Shown here piece after piece: positions 1 through 6,974 of a stretch of DNA of 64,000 nucleotides. A program made the translations under genes and the position numbers. Numbering within the stretch: the first letter of the stretch is position 1; each line of letters opens with the position of its first letter. Source of the stretch: an uncultured Lachnospiraceae bacterium (GTDB lineage Bacteria; Bacillota; Clostridia; Lachnospirales; Lachnospiraceae); contig CAJUIO010000009.1 of the NCBI GenBank assembly GCA_910586025.1, forward strand, positions 1 to 64,000. The letters are read 5' to 3'. The notes under the pieces were generated by a model. It worked only from the letters and a program-made list of their open reading frames with translations, ran no database searches and was not told where the DNA came from.

Positions 1-52
1 GCGCGCCAGATTGTGGCTCTGGAGGCCGAGGGTTCGAGTCCCTCTATCCACC
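1..52 (+). tRNA. tRNA-His (GTG), 5' end outside the window
   Basis: The anticodon arm CCAGA-TTGTGGC-TCTGG carries anticodon GTG. A normal T arm (GAGGG-TTCGAGT-CCCTC) follows, then the acceptor 3' strand TATCCAC and an unpaired C, the usual discriminator of bacterial tRNA-His. The D arm and 5' acceptor strand lie before the window. CCA is not encoded. It is the first of three tRNA genes on this strand. Confidence 0.93.
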
Positions 53-56
53 TTTT

Positions 57-84
57 ATCCCACTTATCTTCGGATAAGTGGGAT
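57..84 (+). other. Perfect 12-bp hairpin with UUCG tetraloop
   Basis: Two perfectly complementary 12-nt arms (57-68 and 73-84) enclose TTCG closed by a C-G pair, the very stable cUUCGg loop. It begins 4 nt after tRNA-His. No T tract follows, so a simple terminator is unlikely. It may be a processing or stability element of the tRNA transcript. Confidence 0.6.
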
Positions 85-102
85 TACCCTATGGGTAAGT
101 AA

Positions 103-122
103 TTTTGCCTGCACAGGCAAAA
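103..122 (+). other. Short inverted repeat between tRNA-His and tRNA-Gln
   Basis: TTTTGCCTG (103-111) and CAGGCAAAA (114-122) are perfect complements around a 2-nt centre. The stem ends in AAAA/TTTT and gives little terminator potential on the plus strand. The role is unknown; it may help separate the pre-tRNAs. Confidence 0.4.
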
Positions 123-159
123 GGACAAGCTGCTGTTCCAGGGAAAGCTTGGTGCACAT

Positions 160-231
160 TGGGCTATCGCCAAGCGGTAAGGCACAGGACTTTGACTCCT
201 GCATTCGCTGGTTCGAATCCAGCTAGCCCAG
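160..231 (+). tRNA. tRNA-Gln (TTG)
   Basis: A complete 72-nt cloverleaf. The acceptor arms are TGGGCTA and TAGCCCA with discriminator G. The anticodon loop CTTTGAC gives anticodon TTG, and the T arm is CTGGTTCGAATCCAG. CCA is not encoded. It is a substrate of the GlnRS encoded at 27599-29275; GatCAB in the same window offers a second possible route. Confidence 0.95.
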
Positions 232-244
232 TTTTGTAATATAT

Positions 245-317
245 GGGCCACTAGCTCAGGTGGTAGAGCACTTGACTTTTAATCAAGTTGTCCCGGGTTC
301 GAGTCCCGGGTGGCTCA
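245..317 (+). tRNA. tRNA-Lys (TTT)
   Basis: A complete 73-nt cloverleaf. GGGCCAC pairs with GTGGCTC (one G-U pair) and the discriminator is A. The anticodon loop CTTTTAA gives anticodon TTT, and the T stem is CCGGG/CCCGG. It is followed directly by a strong terminator, so it is the last gene of the tRNA unit. Confidence 0.95.
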
Positions 318-320
318 TTC

Positions 321-367
321 AAAGACAGATCTTTTATAGATATCCTATAAAAGATCTGTCTTTTTAT
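321..367 (+). terminator. Terminator of the tRNA operon
   Basis: Two perfect 19-nt arms (321-339 and 345-363) around a 5-nt loop run directly into TTTTTAT. The left arm begins with AAAGAC, so the hairpin may also stop minus-strand transcripts coming from the yfcE-like gene. Confidence 0.9.
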
Positions 368-401
368 AATCTCACGCCGCCCAAAGGCGGGAAGACCTCT
401 C

Positions 402-881
402 TCACAGATAATTGATCGTAAAATGCGCTTCTCCCTTTCTGTCAAGATCCATAATTATGAAGGACGGCCTGCGCCCCTCCTGCCTTGGATAGGTAAGGCT
501 TCCGGGATTCACGGCTATAACATCCTCCCCCAGATCCACCACAGGCTTATGAGAATGTCCGTACATCACGATATCCACTCCTCTTGCCCTTGCTTCCCTC
601 TTGATCGTCTCATTTCCCATGGAAACATAATAATTATGACCGTGAGTAAGCCAGATTCTGTACTTCCCCACCACAAACTCCTTCTCCCTTGGAAGGTCTG
701 CAAAAAAGTCGTTATTTCCCATGACCATCTGCACCGGACATCCGGCATACTCCGCAATCAGATATTCACTTCCCTCTATATCCCCGCAATGAATCACCAT
801 GTCAATCGGGGCAACCCGTTCCACCGCACGGATATAATTCTCATTGCGGCGGTGGGTATCGCTTACGATCAATATTTTCAT
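402..881 (-). CDS. YfcE/MJ0936-type metallophosphodiesterase
   Basis: 159 residues, the usual length of the small bacterial calcineurin-like phosphodiesterases. All metal-binding blocks are visible: SDTH at 7-10, GD at 33-34, GNND at 55-58, H80-G-H82, and GHSH at 108-111. Characterised relatives (E. coli YfcE, MJ0936) are Mn-dependent phosphodiesterases with unclear physiological substrates. The start codon overlaps the rdgB stop by ATGA, so the two are translationally coupled. It is the last gene of a four-gene minus-strand operon. The family assignment is secure; the substrate is unknown. Confidence 0.9.
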   Translation of the reverse strand: MKILIVSDTHRRNENYIRAVERVAPIDMVIHCGDIEGSEYLIAEYAGCPVQMVMGNNDFFADLPREKEFVVGKYRIWLTHGHNYYVSMGNETIKREARARGVDIVMYGHSHKPVVDLGEDVIAVNPGSLTYPRQEGRRPSFIIMDLDRKGEAHFTINYL

Positions 882-1492
882 ACCAAATCCTCTTCCAGCT
901 TCTTCCTGACCGCGCGCAGCGCCCTGCCCCGATGGCTGATGGCGTTCTTTTCCTCCTCGGACAGTTCCGCCGTGGATTTTCCATACTCCGGAACATAAAA
1001 AATCGGATCATAGCCAAATCCGTTTAATCCCTTCTCCTCATAGCCGATTCTTCCCTCTATGGTTTTCGTCTCGGTGATCAGCCTTTTGTCCGGCAGAACC
1101 GCCGCTATGGCGCAGACAAAACGCGCCGTTCTCTTTTCCTCCTCCACACCGCTTAACCGTTCCAGCAGATTTGCATTTTTGACCTCATAGGAGGTATCCT
1201 CCCCCAGATACCTGGCCGAATAGATTCCAGGCTCCCCATTCAGATAATCAATTTCAAGACCGGAATCGTCCGCAAGCACAATGGCTCCCTTTGCCTGCTC
1301 CGCCACCGCCCTGGCCTTGATCACCGCATTTTCCTCAAAGCTTCTTCCATCCTCCACGATCTCGGCATCGATTCCAGCCTCCTTCATGGACAAAATCCGG
1401 ACCTCCTGTCCCCTTAACCGCAGATTCTCAAGTATACTGCGGATTTCACGCATTTTTCCCTCATTCCCCGTCGCAAAAATAATCTGCTCCAT
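878..1492 (-). CDS. rdgB: dITP/XTP pyrophosphatase (RdgB/HAM1 family)
   Basis: 204 residues. It removes non-canonical purine nucleotides (dITP, XTP, ITP) by hydrolysis to the monophosphate and pyrophosphate. It has the N-terminal TGNEGK block (8-13), the central ADDSGL block (74-79) and the C-terminal GFGYDP...SHRGRA block of the family. The start at 1492 was chosen because AAGGAG lies 11 nt upstream. An ATG at 1534 would overlap the upstream amidase gene and add 14 non-conserved residues. The order amidase-rdgB-yfcE with 4-19 nt spacing indicates one operon; rdgB next to a YfcE homologue is common in Clostridia. Confidence 0.95.
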   Translation of the reverse strand: MEQIIFATGNEGKMREIRSILENLRLRGQEVRILSMKEAGIDAEIVEDGRSFEENAVIKARAVAEQAKGAIVLADDSGLEIDYLNGEPGIYSARYLGEDTSYEVKNANLLERLSGVEEEKRTARFVCAIAAVLPDKRLITETKTIEGRIGYEEKGLNGFGYDPIFYVPEYGKSTAELSEEEKNAISHRGRALRAVRKKLEEDLV

Positions 1493-1511
1493 ACGCCGCG
1501 TTTCTCCTTCT

Positions 1512-2543
1512 TTAATGAAAGATATCATTCTCATACGCCTTCAGAACTGCCTGATAGATCCCTTCCGCAATTTTGTCTATGTACTCCTGTCTTCCAAGCA
1601 GCAGGGCCTCCTGCTTATTGGTGATATAGCCTACTGTCACACTGGCAGCCGGAATTTCAAGCCCCGAAAGCAGCCCCTCCTCCTCCGGAAGCTTTACCGT
1701 TCCCATAGATTTTCCGTTTACGGCAGAAGTTACCTCCCGCTCCAGGAGGCCTGCAAGCTCCCCGCTCCCGAATCCCGGAATAAAATAGTCCGTACGGTAG
1801 GCCGCCTCCACCCCGTATACGGCGGGATCCTCTCCCGCTCCCAGCTGTATGCGGATGTACATGTCCGCTCCCGCACCGTTCCCAAGAGCAGTGCGCTGCC
1901 CGGCAGAGGGATTCAGATCATCCATCCTTGTATAGTAAGCCTTTATATTCCCCGCTTCCAGCTTCTTGCTAAGGCTTCGGGCAATCTCCAGATTAATGTT
2001 CTTTTCCACAAGCCCCTGCGCCTCTTCTCCCGTCTCTTTCCCTCCCCAGGCCGGATCAATCACCACGACCCTGTCATATACCTGCCGGGGCGGCAAAAAA
2101 CGGATATACAGGTTTTCATCCTCCAAAATAGTACGGCATTCATAGACCCCTGTCAACTGAAAATCAAGCACCGCTCCGCCGTCAGTAATGTTAAAGCCTC
2201 CCCTGAGGATCTCCCCGCAGTTCCCGGAAAGAGCATTCATCGAATAAAAGTCCTCCTTTGCACCGGGCACAAAGATCCGAAGCTCCCTGTCCATATAAAA
2301 ATTCTCAATAATAAGCTCCTGCGCCCTGCATCCGGCAGGAAGCGGCACCCTCAGATAACTGGTATCCGCCTGCCCCCGCTCAAAGGACAGCTCGTTCTCC
2401 ATCGCCTCGTTGAAAGCCGGTTCTTCCATCTCCTCTATCGGCTCTCCCTCCCTGCCTGCCGATATGGCAAGGATAAAACCCATGGAGACAAGAAAAAAGA
2501 CCAGGGCGCACACCGCTGTTTTTTTCATCAATCTCTGCTGCAT
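1512..2543 (-). CDS. Membrane-anchored amidase_3-like protein, probably inactive
   Basis: 343 residues: an N-terminal signal anchor (about 7-28), an acidic spacer, a middle region (about 60-150), and a C-terminal domain (about 158-338) with the fold signature of N-acetylmuramoyl-L-alanine amidases (Amidase_3). The usual DPGHGG reads DPAWGG (163-168), so the first zinc His is Trp166. The Glu ligand is kept (E180 in GLVEKNINL). The usual SIHAN His is Gln233 in IRIQLG, and the catalytic Glu before GF is Thr303 in SVTVGYITN. Two zinc ligands and the general base are therefore missing. It probably binds peptidoglycan or regulates rather than cleaving it. The ribosome site is AGAGG, 5 nt before ATG, with a 2-nt gap to the upstream methyltransferase. 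Confidence 0.8.
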   Translation of the reverse strand: MQQRLMKKTAVCALVFFLVSMGFILAISAGREGEPIEEMEEPAFNEAMENELSFERGQADTSYLRVPLPAGCRAQELIIENFYMDRELRIFVPGAKEDFYSMNALSGNCGEILRGGFNITDGGAVLDFQLTGVYECRTILEDENLYIRFLPPRQVYDRVVVIDPAWGGKETGEEAQGLVEKNINLEIARSLSKKLEAGNIKAYYTRMDDLNPSAGQRTALGNGAGADMYIRIQLGAGEDPAVYGVEAAYRTDYFIPGFGSGELAGLLEREVTSAVNGKSMGTVKLPEEEGLLSGLEIPAASVTVGYITNKQEALLLGRQEYIDKIAEGIYQAVLKAYENDIFH

Positions 2544-2545
2544 AA

Positions 2546-3697
2546 TTACCTCTGCTTGGGCGGCTTCGGACCGGGGAACTGATAAAAGTATGTCTTCATC
2601 ATTCCGTTATAGATCTTTCTGTTTTTGGCCGCCTTCATTTTCATAGCCTCCTCGGCCTTCTCATATGCGGTGAGAAGGTAAAAAGACCAGGATTCCAGCT
2701 CCCGGAAGCGCTCTCCTATAGAACGGTACAGGAAGGGCAGGTCCTCCTTCCCCTCCATCCTCTCTCCGTAGGGAGGGTTCGTAATGATAAAACCGTATTT
2801 CTTACTGTGGCTCAGCCGGTCGATTCCTCTCCGCTGAAAATGGATCATATGCTCCACTCCCGCCAGACGGGCGTTAGCTCTGGAAATCTCCACCATCTTA
2901 TCATCAATATCGTATCCCTGAATATCGCCCGCCGCTTCCGGCAGCACAAGCTCTTCCGCCTCCTGCCGGGCATCCTCCCACTCCCTTTCGGGTATCAGAT
3001 GCGACCAGCTCTGGGCCGTAAAGCTTCTCTTCATCCCGGGCGCTATATTGGCCGCGATCATGGCCGCCTCAATGGGAATAGTGCCGCTGCCGCAGAAGGG
3101 ATCCACCAGAATCCTTCCCTCCCTCCAGGGCGTGAGCATAATAAGGGCTGCCGCAAGGTTCTCCGCAAGGGGTGCCTTTGCGACAAGCTTCCTGTAGCCT
3201 CTCTTGTGAAGAGAATCCCCTGTGGTATCGAGAGCCGCCGTCACCTCGTCCTTCATAAGAAACACTCGAATGGGAAAGGCCTCTCCATCCTCCGCAAACC
3301 ACTTTACTCCGTAAAAGTCTCCAAGGCGCTCCACCATAGCCTTCTTCATCACAGACTGGATATCCGAGGGGCTGAACAGCTTGCTTTTTACGCTTGCCGC
3401 CTTTGCCACCCAGAATTTTCCGTCTCCGGGAATAAATTCCTCGAGAGGAAGCGATTTCGTTCCCTGAAAGAGCTCCTCGTATGTCTCGGCCCGGAAGCTC
3501 CCCAGCTTGATCAGGATCCTCTCCGCCGTCCTCAAAAAAATATTGGCCCGGCAGACCGCCTCCTCATCGCCGATAAAGGTGATCCGTCCGTCCTCCACCT
3601 TCGCCACATCATAACCCAAATCCACAATCTCCCTTTTCAGCACTGCCTCCAGTCCGAAGTGACAGGGAGCAATCAATTCAAATCTTCTCATCTCCAA
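2546..3697 (-). CDS. RlmL/YpsC-type rRNA m2G methyltransferase
   Basis: 383 residues. A THUMP-type RNA-binding N-terminal half (about 45-160) is followed by a Rossmann methyltransferase domain with the SAM loop DPFCGSGT (199-206) and the catalytic motif TNPPYGER near residue 308. This is the architecture of E. coli RlmL (N-terminal part) and B. subtilis YpsC, which make N2-methylguanosine in 23S rRNA. The first in-frame start is TTG (3697), two codons before an ATG (3691). GGAG abuts the ATG, so the TTG may be the true start; this is unresolved. It is the first gene of the rlmL-amidase-rdgB-yfcE operon. Confidence 0.88.
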   Translation of the reverse strand: MEMRRFELIAPCHFGLEAVLKREIVDLGYDVAKVEDGRITFIGDEEAVCRANIFLRTAERILIKLGSFRAETYEELFQGTKSLPLEEFIPGDGKFWVAKAASVKSKLFSPSDIQSVMKKAMVERLGDFYGVKWFAEDGEAFPIRVFLMKDEVTAALDTTGDSLHKRGYRKLVAKAPLAENLAAALIMLTPWREGRILVDPFCGSGTIPIEAAMIAANIAPGMKRSFTAQSWSHLIPEREWEDARQEAEELVLPEAAGDIQGYDIDDKMVEISRANARLAGVEHMIHFQRRGIDRLSHSKKYGFIITNPPYGERMEGKEDLPFLYRSIGERFRELESWSFYLLTAYEKAEEAMKMKAAKNRKIYNGMMKTYFYQFPGPKPPKQR

Positions 3698-3797
3698 AAT
3701 CCCGCCGTCTATGTATTTACAAATTTTTAACCAGATAAGTATAACATATTTATTTCATGTTTGTATACCCCCGCATACGGCAAGACGTATTTACTGT

Positions 3798-3817
3798 ATT
3801 ACCGCTCACTCGCAGCC
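3798..3817 (+). repeat. 20-nt repeat end, left copy
   Basis: ATTACCGCTCACTCGCAGCC differs by one base from the reverse complement of 4582-4601, and closely matches both ends of the inverted-repeat element at 17441-17735. Together with the copy at 4582 it brackets the broken NUDIX gene. Confidence 0.6.
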
Positions 3818-3917
3818 TTACTCCCGCCTGTCAGTGGGGGGACGAGGACAGGGACGGCGGCGGCAGGAACAGCGGGAGCAACAGCCCCGTAAAAAACAGG
3901 ATATGGAAGGATAACAG

Positions 3918-3965
3918 ACAGGGCGGCGGGATAGTCATATTGCCTGTCACCGTCGCCCTGTTTTG
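3918..3965 (+). terminator. Weak terminator-like hairpin
   Basis: ACAGGGCGGCGG (3918-3929) pairs with CCGTCGCCCTGT (3950-3961) with one G-T pair, followed by TTTT and then GGGCTTTTAT. No plus-strand gene upstream is recognisable. The rest of 3698-3990 holds no gene that I can support. Confidence 0.4.
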
Positions 3966-3993
3966 GGCTTTTATCAGACCAATAAATTGAAAT

Positions 3994-4425
3994 CTATAAA
4001 AAAACTCTACATTTATCCCAATGCATACCGGAACAATTATTTTCGCGAGCTATCACACAATCTACTTCATCCACTTTGTACCATTTAATGTCATCTACTT
4101 CAACAGAGTCTGAAAATTCCGATTTTTTTACATAAGCAATAAATCCAATCATAATAAGCTGCTTAGGAGCAAAGTAATAACTGGATATATATTTACAGCT
4201 TGTAACATTCTGCCCGGTTTCTTCCTTTACTTCACGTGTAACGGCATCCTCAATCGTTTCCCCGTTTATCATATAGCCGCTTACGACTGTCCATTTAGTC
4301 TCTGATATGTAATTCTGCTTTAAAAGAAGTATTTCATTAAACTCATTGACTACCAGTACCTCTACAACGGGTAAGGGATTATTGCCGTATAATCTCTTGC
4401 AATTATCACCCCCGCAAATTCCAGT
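3994..4425 (-). pseudogene. NUDIX hydrolase, 5' end lost
   Basis: The NUDIX box is complete: Gly of SGYMINGE, then E-x7-REVKEETG just after the ATG at 4272. A conserved reading frame continues 51 codons upstream of that ATG (for example NPLPVVEVLVVNE and the ILLLKQ strand), up to a TAA at 4426. That stretch contains the first beta strands of the fold but no ATG, GTG or TTG start. Starting at 4272 would cut the fold just before the NUDIX glycine, leaving 92 residues. The gene has therefore most likely lost its 5' part, including a Cys-containing N-terminus. It lies between two inverted 20-nt repeat copies (3798 and 4582). Confidence 0.75.
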
Positions 4426-4581
4426 TTATAATTTTGCACTGGGGAAATTATACTATACTCAATTACAAAAAACAATCCCCGTTCTAACGGCAAAACCGTC
4501 TGCACTGCTTCGGCGGCTATCGGCAGGTTTTACGGTGGCTCTGCCCCAGCACCCGACCTCTTCCAGAGAACAGAATGGAGC

Positions 4582-4601
4582 GGCTGCGAGTGAACGGTAA
4601 T
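4582..4601 (-). repeat. 20-nt repeat end, right copy
   Basis: GGCTGCGAGTGAACGGTAAT is the inverted partner of 3798-3817 (19 of 20 positions). It matches the terminal sequence of the 17441-17735 element. Between 4426 and 4581 I see no gene. Confidence 0.6.
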
Positions 4602-4603
4602 GC

Positions 4604-4635
4604 ATGCAAAAAGGGGTGCCCTAAGGCACCCCTTT
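4604..4635 (-). terminator. Terminator of the small Asn/Gln-rich gene
   Basis: AAAGGGGTGCC (4610-4620) and GGCACCCCTTT (4625-4635) are perfect complements around CTAA. Read on the minus strand the stem is followed by TTTTTGC, a proper T tract, 36 nt after the stop codon of the 46-residue gene. Confidence 0.85.
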
Positions 4636-4670
4636 CCGATCCGGGCCAGGTTGGCTCCGGCATGACAAGC

Positions 4671-4811
4671 TTAGTACTCGTTGTTCTTCTTGTTGCTGTT
4701 GGAACTGCTGTTAGAGCTGTTCTTCTGGCTGTTCTGGCTGTTCTTGTTCTCCTGATTCTGCTTGTCACAGTTCTGGTTCTGATTGTTCTGGTTATAATCG
4801 TTTTTTGACAT
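4671..4811 (-). CDS. 46-residue Asn/Gln/Ser-rich protein, possible forespore (SASP-like) protein
   Basis: This short gene encodes MSKNDYNQNNQNQNCDKQNQ followed by a Glu/Lys/Asn/Ser-rich tail ending NKKNNEY. About a third of the residues are Asn, with one Cys. The gene is supported by AGGAGG 8 nt before ATG, a strong terminator after the stop, and a SigG-like promoter 35 nt upstream of the start. The composition recalls gamma-type small acid-soluble spore proteins, which are Gln/Asn-rich amino-acid stores, but I see no clear SspE-type repeat. A spore role is inferred from promoter and composition only. Confidence 0.75.
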   Translation of the reverse strand: MSKNDYNQNNQNQNCDKQNQENKNSQNSQKNSSNSSSNSNKKNNEY

Positions 4812-4845
4812 CTTTCATTCCTCCTGATTCATTAGGTTACAGCAG

Positions 4846-4875
4846 TAGTATTTTCTTTCCGGCATGATTTTATTC
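4846..4875 (-). promoter_or_regulatory. SigG-like (forespore) promoter
   Basis: On the minus strand GAATA (4875-4871) and AATACTA (4852-4846) are separated by exactly 18 nt. The B. subtilis SigG pattern, as I recall it, is GHATR-N18-CATWHTA; only the first base of the -10 differs. It points at the Asn/Gln-rich gene. Confidence 0.6.
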
Positions 4876-4884
4876 AATATTTAC

Positions 4885-4953
4885 ATAGTACTTTAGTACT
4901 ATTTTTATCATTTTGCACAATGAACCCCAAAAATCAAATCGGTACTTTTGTAC
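4885..4953. promoter_or_regulatory. Two GTAC-N4-GTAC palindromes
   Basis: A perfect palindrome ATAGTAC-TTTA-GTACTAT (4885-4902) and a second GTAC-TTTT-GTAC followed by TATT (4942-4953) lie about 57 nt apart, just upstream of the SigG-like promoter. Spacing and sequence suggest a pair of operators for a dimeric regulator. The first also has a T tract on the plus strand and could be a small hairpin terminator. No gene lies at 4954-5060. Confidence 0.45.
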
Positions 4954-5061
4954 TATTGCTAATTGCATTCTTCAGAAGGCTGCGCTATAATAATGATCGT
5001 AAAGAGGAAACCCCTTCATATTCCTATTTACAACCCTTATATTAATTATTTATACTCCCCA

Positions 5062-5101
5062 GTAAAGCCTGTCAGTCCCCCTGACAGGCTTTACACTTTT
5101 T
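5062..5101 (+). terminator. Strong plus-strand terminator without an obvious gene
   Basis: Perfect 14-nt arms (5062-5075 and 5081-5094) around TCCCC are followed by ACTTTTTAC. No convincing plus-strand gene precedes it, so its gene was probably lost or is a short RNA. Confidence 0.7.
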
Positions 5102-5108
5102 ACTGTGA

Positions 5109-5297
5109 AAATCCCGGACAGCGGCTGAGCAGATGGGCAAGCTTGCTTGCACAGTTGTTCAGACATTGGACGGGCAAGCCGGTATGAGCAAGAAGACCCA
5201 CAGGTCGATTTGCGAATACTGGCGGCAGCTGCGGGAGTTCGGATGCACGAAGCAGCTGCCTTTCATCTATGGTGGAGCTCCGCAAAGCGGCGCATGA
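5109..5297 (+). pseudogene. Coding remnant of about 62 codons, unknown origin
   Basis: An open frame from just after a TGA (5106) to a TGA at 5295 reads like real protein, with a segment SKKTHRSICEYWRQLREFGC and then KQLPFIYGG. Internal ATGs at 5132 and 5187 lack good ribosome sites. I do not recognise the family. It may be a mobile-element fragment left between two terminator-like structures. Confidence 0.35.
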
Positions 5298-5322
5298 ATG
5301 TTTAGAAAAAAGAATACGGGAA

Positions 5323-5709
5323 TCACAGTCGGTCCTCTCCTCGCCCCTCCCGGAGCCTCTTCAAATATTCCTGCGGATCCCTCTTCATATCGATCAGCGT
5401 CCTGAAGGCCCTCATCACCATTTTTTCCTTATTACAGCTCACAGTGTTCTTTCCGATCTCACGGATCAGATTATATTTATCCATCTGGAATACATACAAG
5501 TCCGAAAGCCCGTAGCCCTCCACCTTGATCTTATCCTCGAAGGTGTGGTGCTCTATATAATAGACAAGCTCTCCGTATACCCCGGCATCCGAAAGGATAT
5601 CCGCCCACAACCTGTCCGACCAGTCAAGGGGAAGCTGCGCATACTCACAGATATCGTAAAATCCCTGACAAACCTTCACTCTCGTGGCATCATAAATGAT
5701 ATTCGGCAT
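5323..5709 (-). CDS. Conserved-looking hypothetical protein, 128 residues
   Basis: I do not recognise the family. It has no signal peptide or membrane segment. The middle is rich in Tyr and acidic residues (WADILSDAGVYGELVYYIEHH) and the C-terminus is basic (KRLREGRGEDRL). The ATG at 5709 is preferred to the one at 5718: AAGGAG touches the first ATG but lies 9 nt from the second. It starts 18 nt after the lacI-type gene and is probably co-transcribed with it, which might link it to cellobiose metabolism, but nothing in the protein itself shows this. Confidence 0.75.
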   Translation of the reverse strand: MPNIIYDATRVKVCQGFYDICEYAQLPLDWSDRLWADILSDAGVYGELVYYIEHHTFEDKIKVEGYGLSDLYVFQMDKYNLIREIGKNTVSCNKEKMVMRAFRTLIDMKRDPQEYLKRLREGRGEDRL

Positions 5710-5727
5710 AATACTCATCTCCTTTTC

Positions 5728-6744
5728 TTATTCCACTATCCTTCCCACTGATTCCCCTTCCCTGAGGCGGCCCGGCACCACGATCTGCCTTGCAATGGCG
5801 GTTTTCGGGCTCTCCACCAGTTCGATCAGACACTCTGCCGCCCGGCTCCCCAAAAGGGCCGTATCCTGCTTTACCGTGGTAAGCCTCGGCCGCAGATATT
5901 CCCCCACCTTTATCCCGTCATATCCTGCGACGGAGATGTCCCCCGGAATTTCAAGTCCTCTGTCCCGGATGGCGTTCATCCCTCCAAGCGCCGAAAAATC
6001 GTCGGCATAGCAGATACAGGTTGGCGGCTCCTTAAGCTTGAGGAGCCCTGCCGTCCTCTCATATGCGGCCTCGGTATCCCGGTATGGCGCTTCCGAAACA
6101 TATTCGTCAGCCGGCTCGATCCCCAGCCTTCTGGCCGTCCGGAAAAAGCTTGACAGACGGTTCTGCGTGACGGAGGAGTCCGCACCGTGTATATATGCGA
6201 TCCTGCGGTGTCCCCGGTCATAGATAAACCGGATCAGATCCTCCATTCCTTTTACATTGTCAGACAGAATGCAGGTTCTGTTGTGAAAGATGTGATCAAT
6301 TGTCACCAGCGGGATCTCGCTCTTTACAAGCTCCTCAACACGCTCATCATAAAAGTCGGCACAGACAATGGCCACACCGTCAACTCTCCGGTATCTGCTG
6401 TGCTCTAAGGGAGTCATCCTTCCCTGGCCGTTCCTTTTTCCGCCGATAAAGGTGAGATCATATCCCAGCTCCTGCGCCGTATTCTTAAAGCTTTCCAGCA
6501 CCTCGGAAAAATAATCGTGGGTGAGCCCGCTTCGTCCGTCGTCCGAAAACAGCACGCCCAGACTGCAGGTCCTGTTGGTTTTCAGCGCCTTGGCCGCCGA
6601 GTTGGGAGAATACCCCATCTCCTTCGCCGTCTGTCTGATCCGTTCCTTGGTCTTGCTTCCGATATCCCCGTGGTCGTTCAATGCCTTGCTCACCGTGGCA
6701 ACCGACACGCCGCAGGCTGCGGAAATGTCTTTCAGCGATGTCAT
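5728..6744 (-). CDS. LacI-family repressor beside cellobiose phosphorylase
   Basis: 338 residues. The N-terminal helix-turn-helix (residues 3-25, LKDISAACGVSVATVSKALN) and hinge helix (about 48-57, with NSAAKAL) are typical. A periplasmic-binding-protein-like effector domain follows from about 62 to the end. It is transcribed away from the cellobiose phosphorylase gene and most likely represses it until a cello-oligosaccharide or derivative binds. An A-T-rich candidate operator overlaps its own start region, so autoregulation is likely. Assignment to the neighbouring gene is inferred from divergence. Confidence 0.92.
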   Translation of the reverse strand: MTSLKDISAACGVSVATVSKALNDHGDIGSKTKERIRQTAKEMGYSPNSAAKALKTNRTCSLGVLFSDDGRSGLTHDYFSEVLESFKNTAQELGYDLTFIGGKRNGQGRMTPLEHSRYRRVDGVAIVCADFYDERVEELVKSEIPLVTIDHIFHNRTCILSDNVKGMEDLIRFIYDRGHRRIAYIHGADSSVTQNRLSSFFRTARRLGIEPADEYVSEAPYRDTEAAYERTAGLLKLKEPPTCICYADDFSALGGMNAIRDRGLEIPGDISVAGYDGIKVGEYLRPRLTTVKQDTALLGSRAAECLIELVESPKTAIARQIVVPGRLREGESVGRIVE

Positions 6745-6809
6745 TATTCTTTATCCTCTTTCTCTCCCCTCAGCGCACAAGGCCGCCGAGGATATTATCG
6801 CAGCATTAA

Positions 6810-6859
6810 CTTAATCGTTTTCGTAATGATATTTTATAGGTTTTCTGCAAATTATGCAA
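6810..6859 (-). promoter_or_regulatory. Promoter of the lacI-type gene with candidate operator
   Basis: On the minus strand TTGCAT (6859-6854), a 17-nt spacer and TAAAAT (6836-6831) form a SigA promoter. Just downstream CGAAAACGATTAA (minus strand, 6823-6811) resembles LacI-family half sites and would overlap the transcription start. Confidence 0.6.
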
Positions 6860-6974
6860 TCACTTTTTCACATCTTTCATGTAAAAATTGAAGATTTCTG
6901 CAAATCCAGGATCATTTCTGTCATAAAAGCTATATCGCGGATTCATTATCAATACACAATGCACAATTCTCATG

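Noticed and set aside
1281..2582. 433-codon plus-strand open frame opposite rdgB and the amidase gene
   Set aside because: Antisense to two clear genes, low-quality protein composition, no ribosome site.
4575..4808. Leu/Val/Ile-rich plus-strand frame
   Set aside because: It is the complement of the Asn codons of the small minus-strand gene, which has a ribosome site, promoter and terminator.
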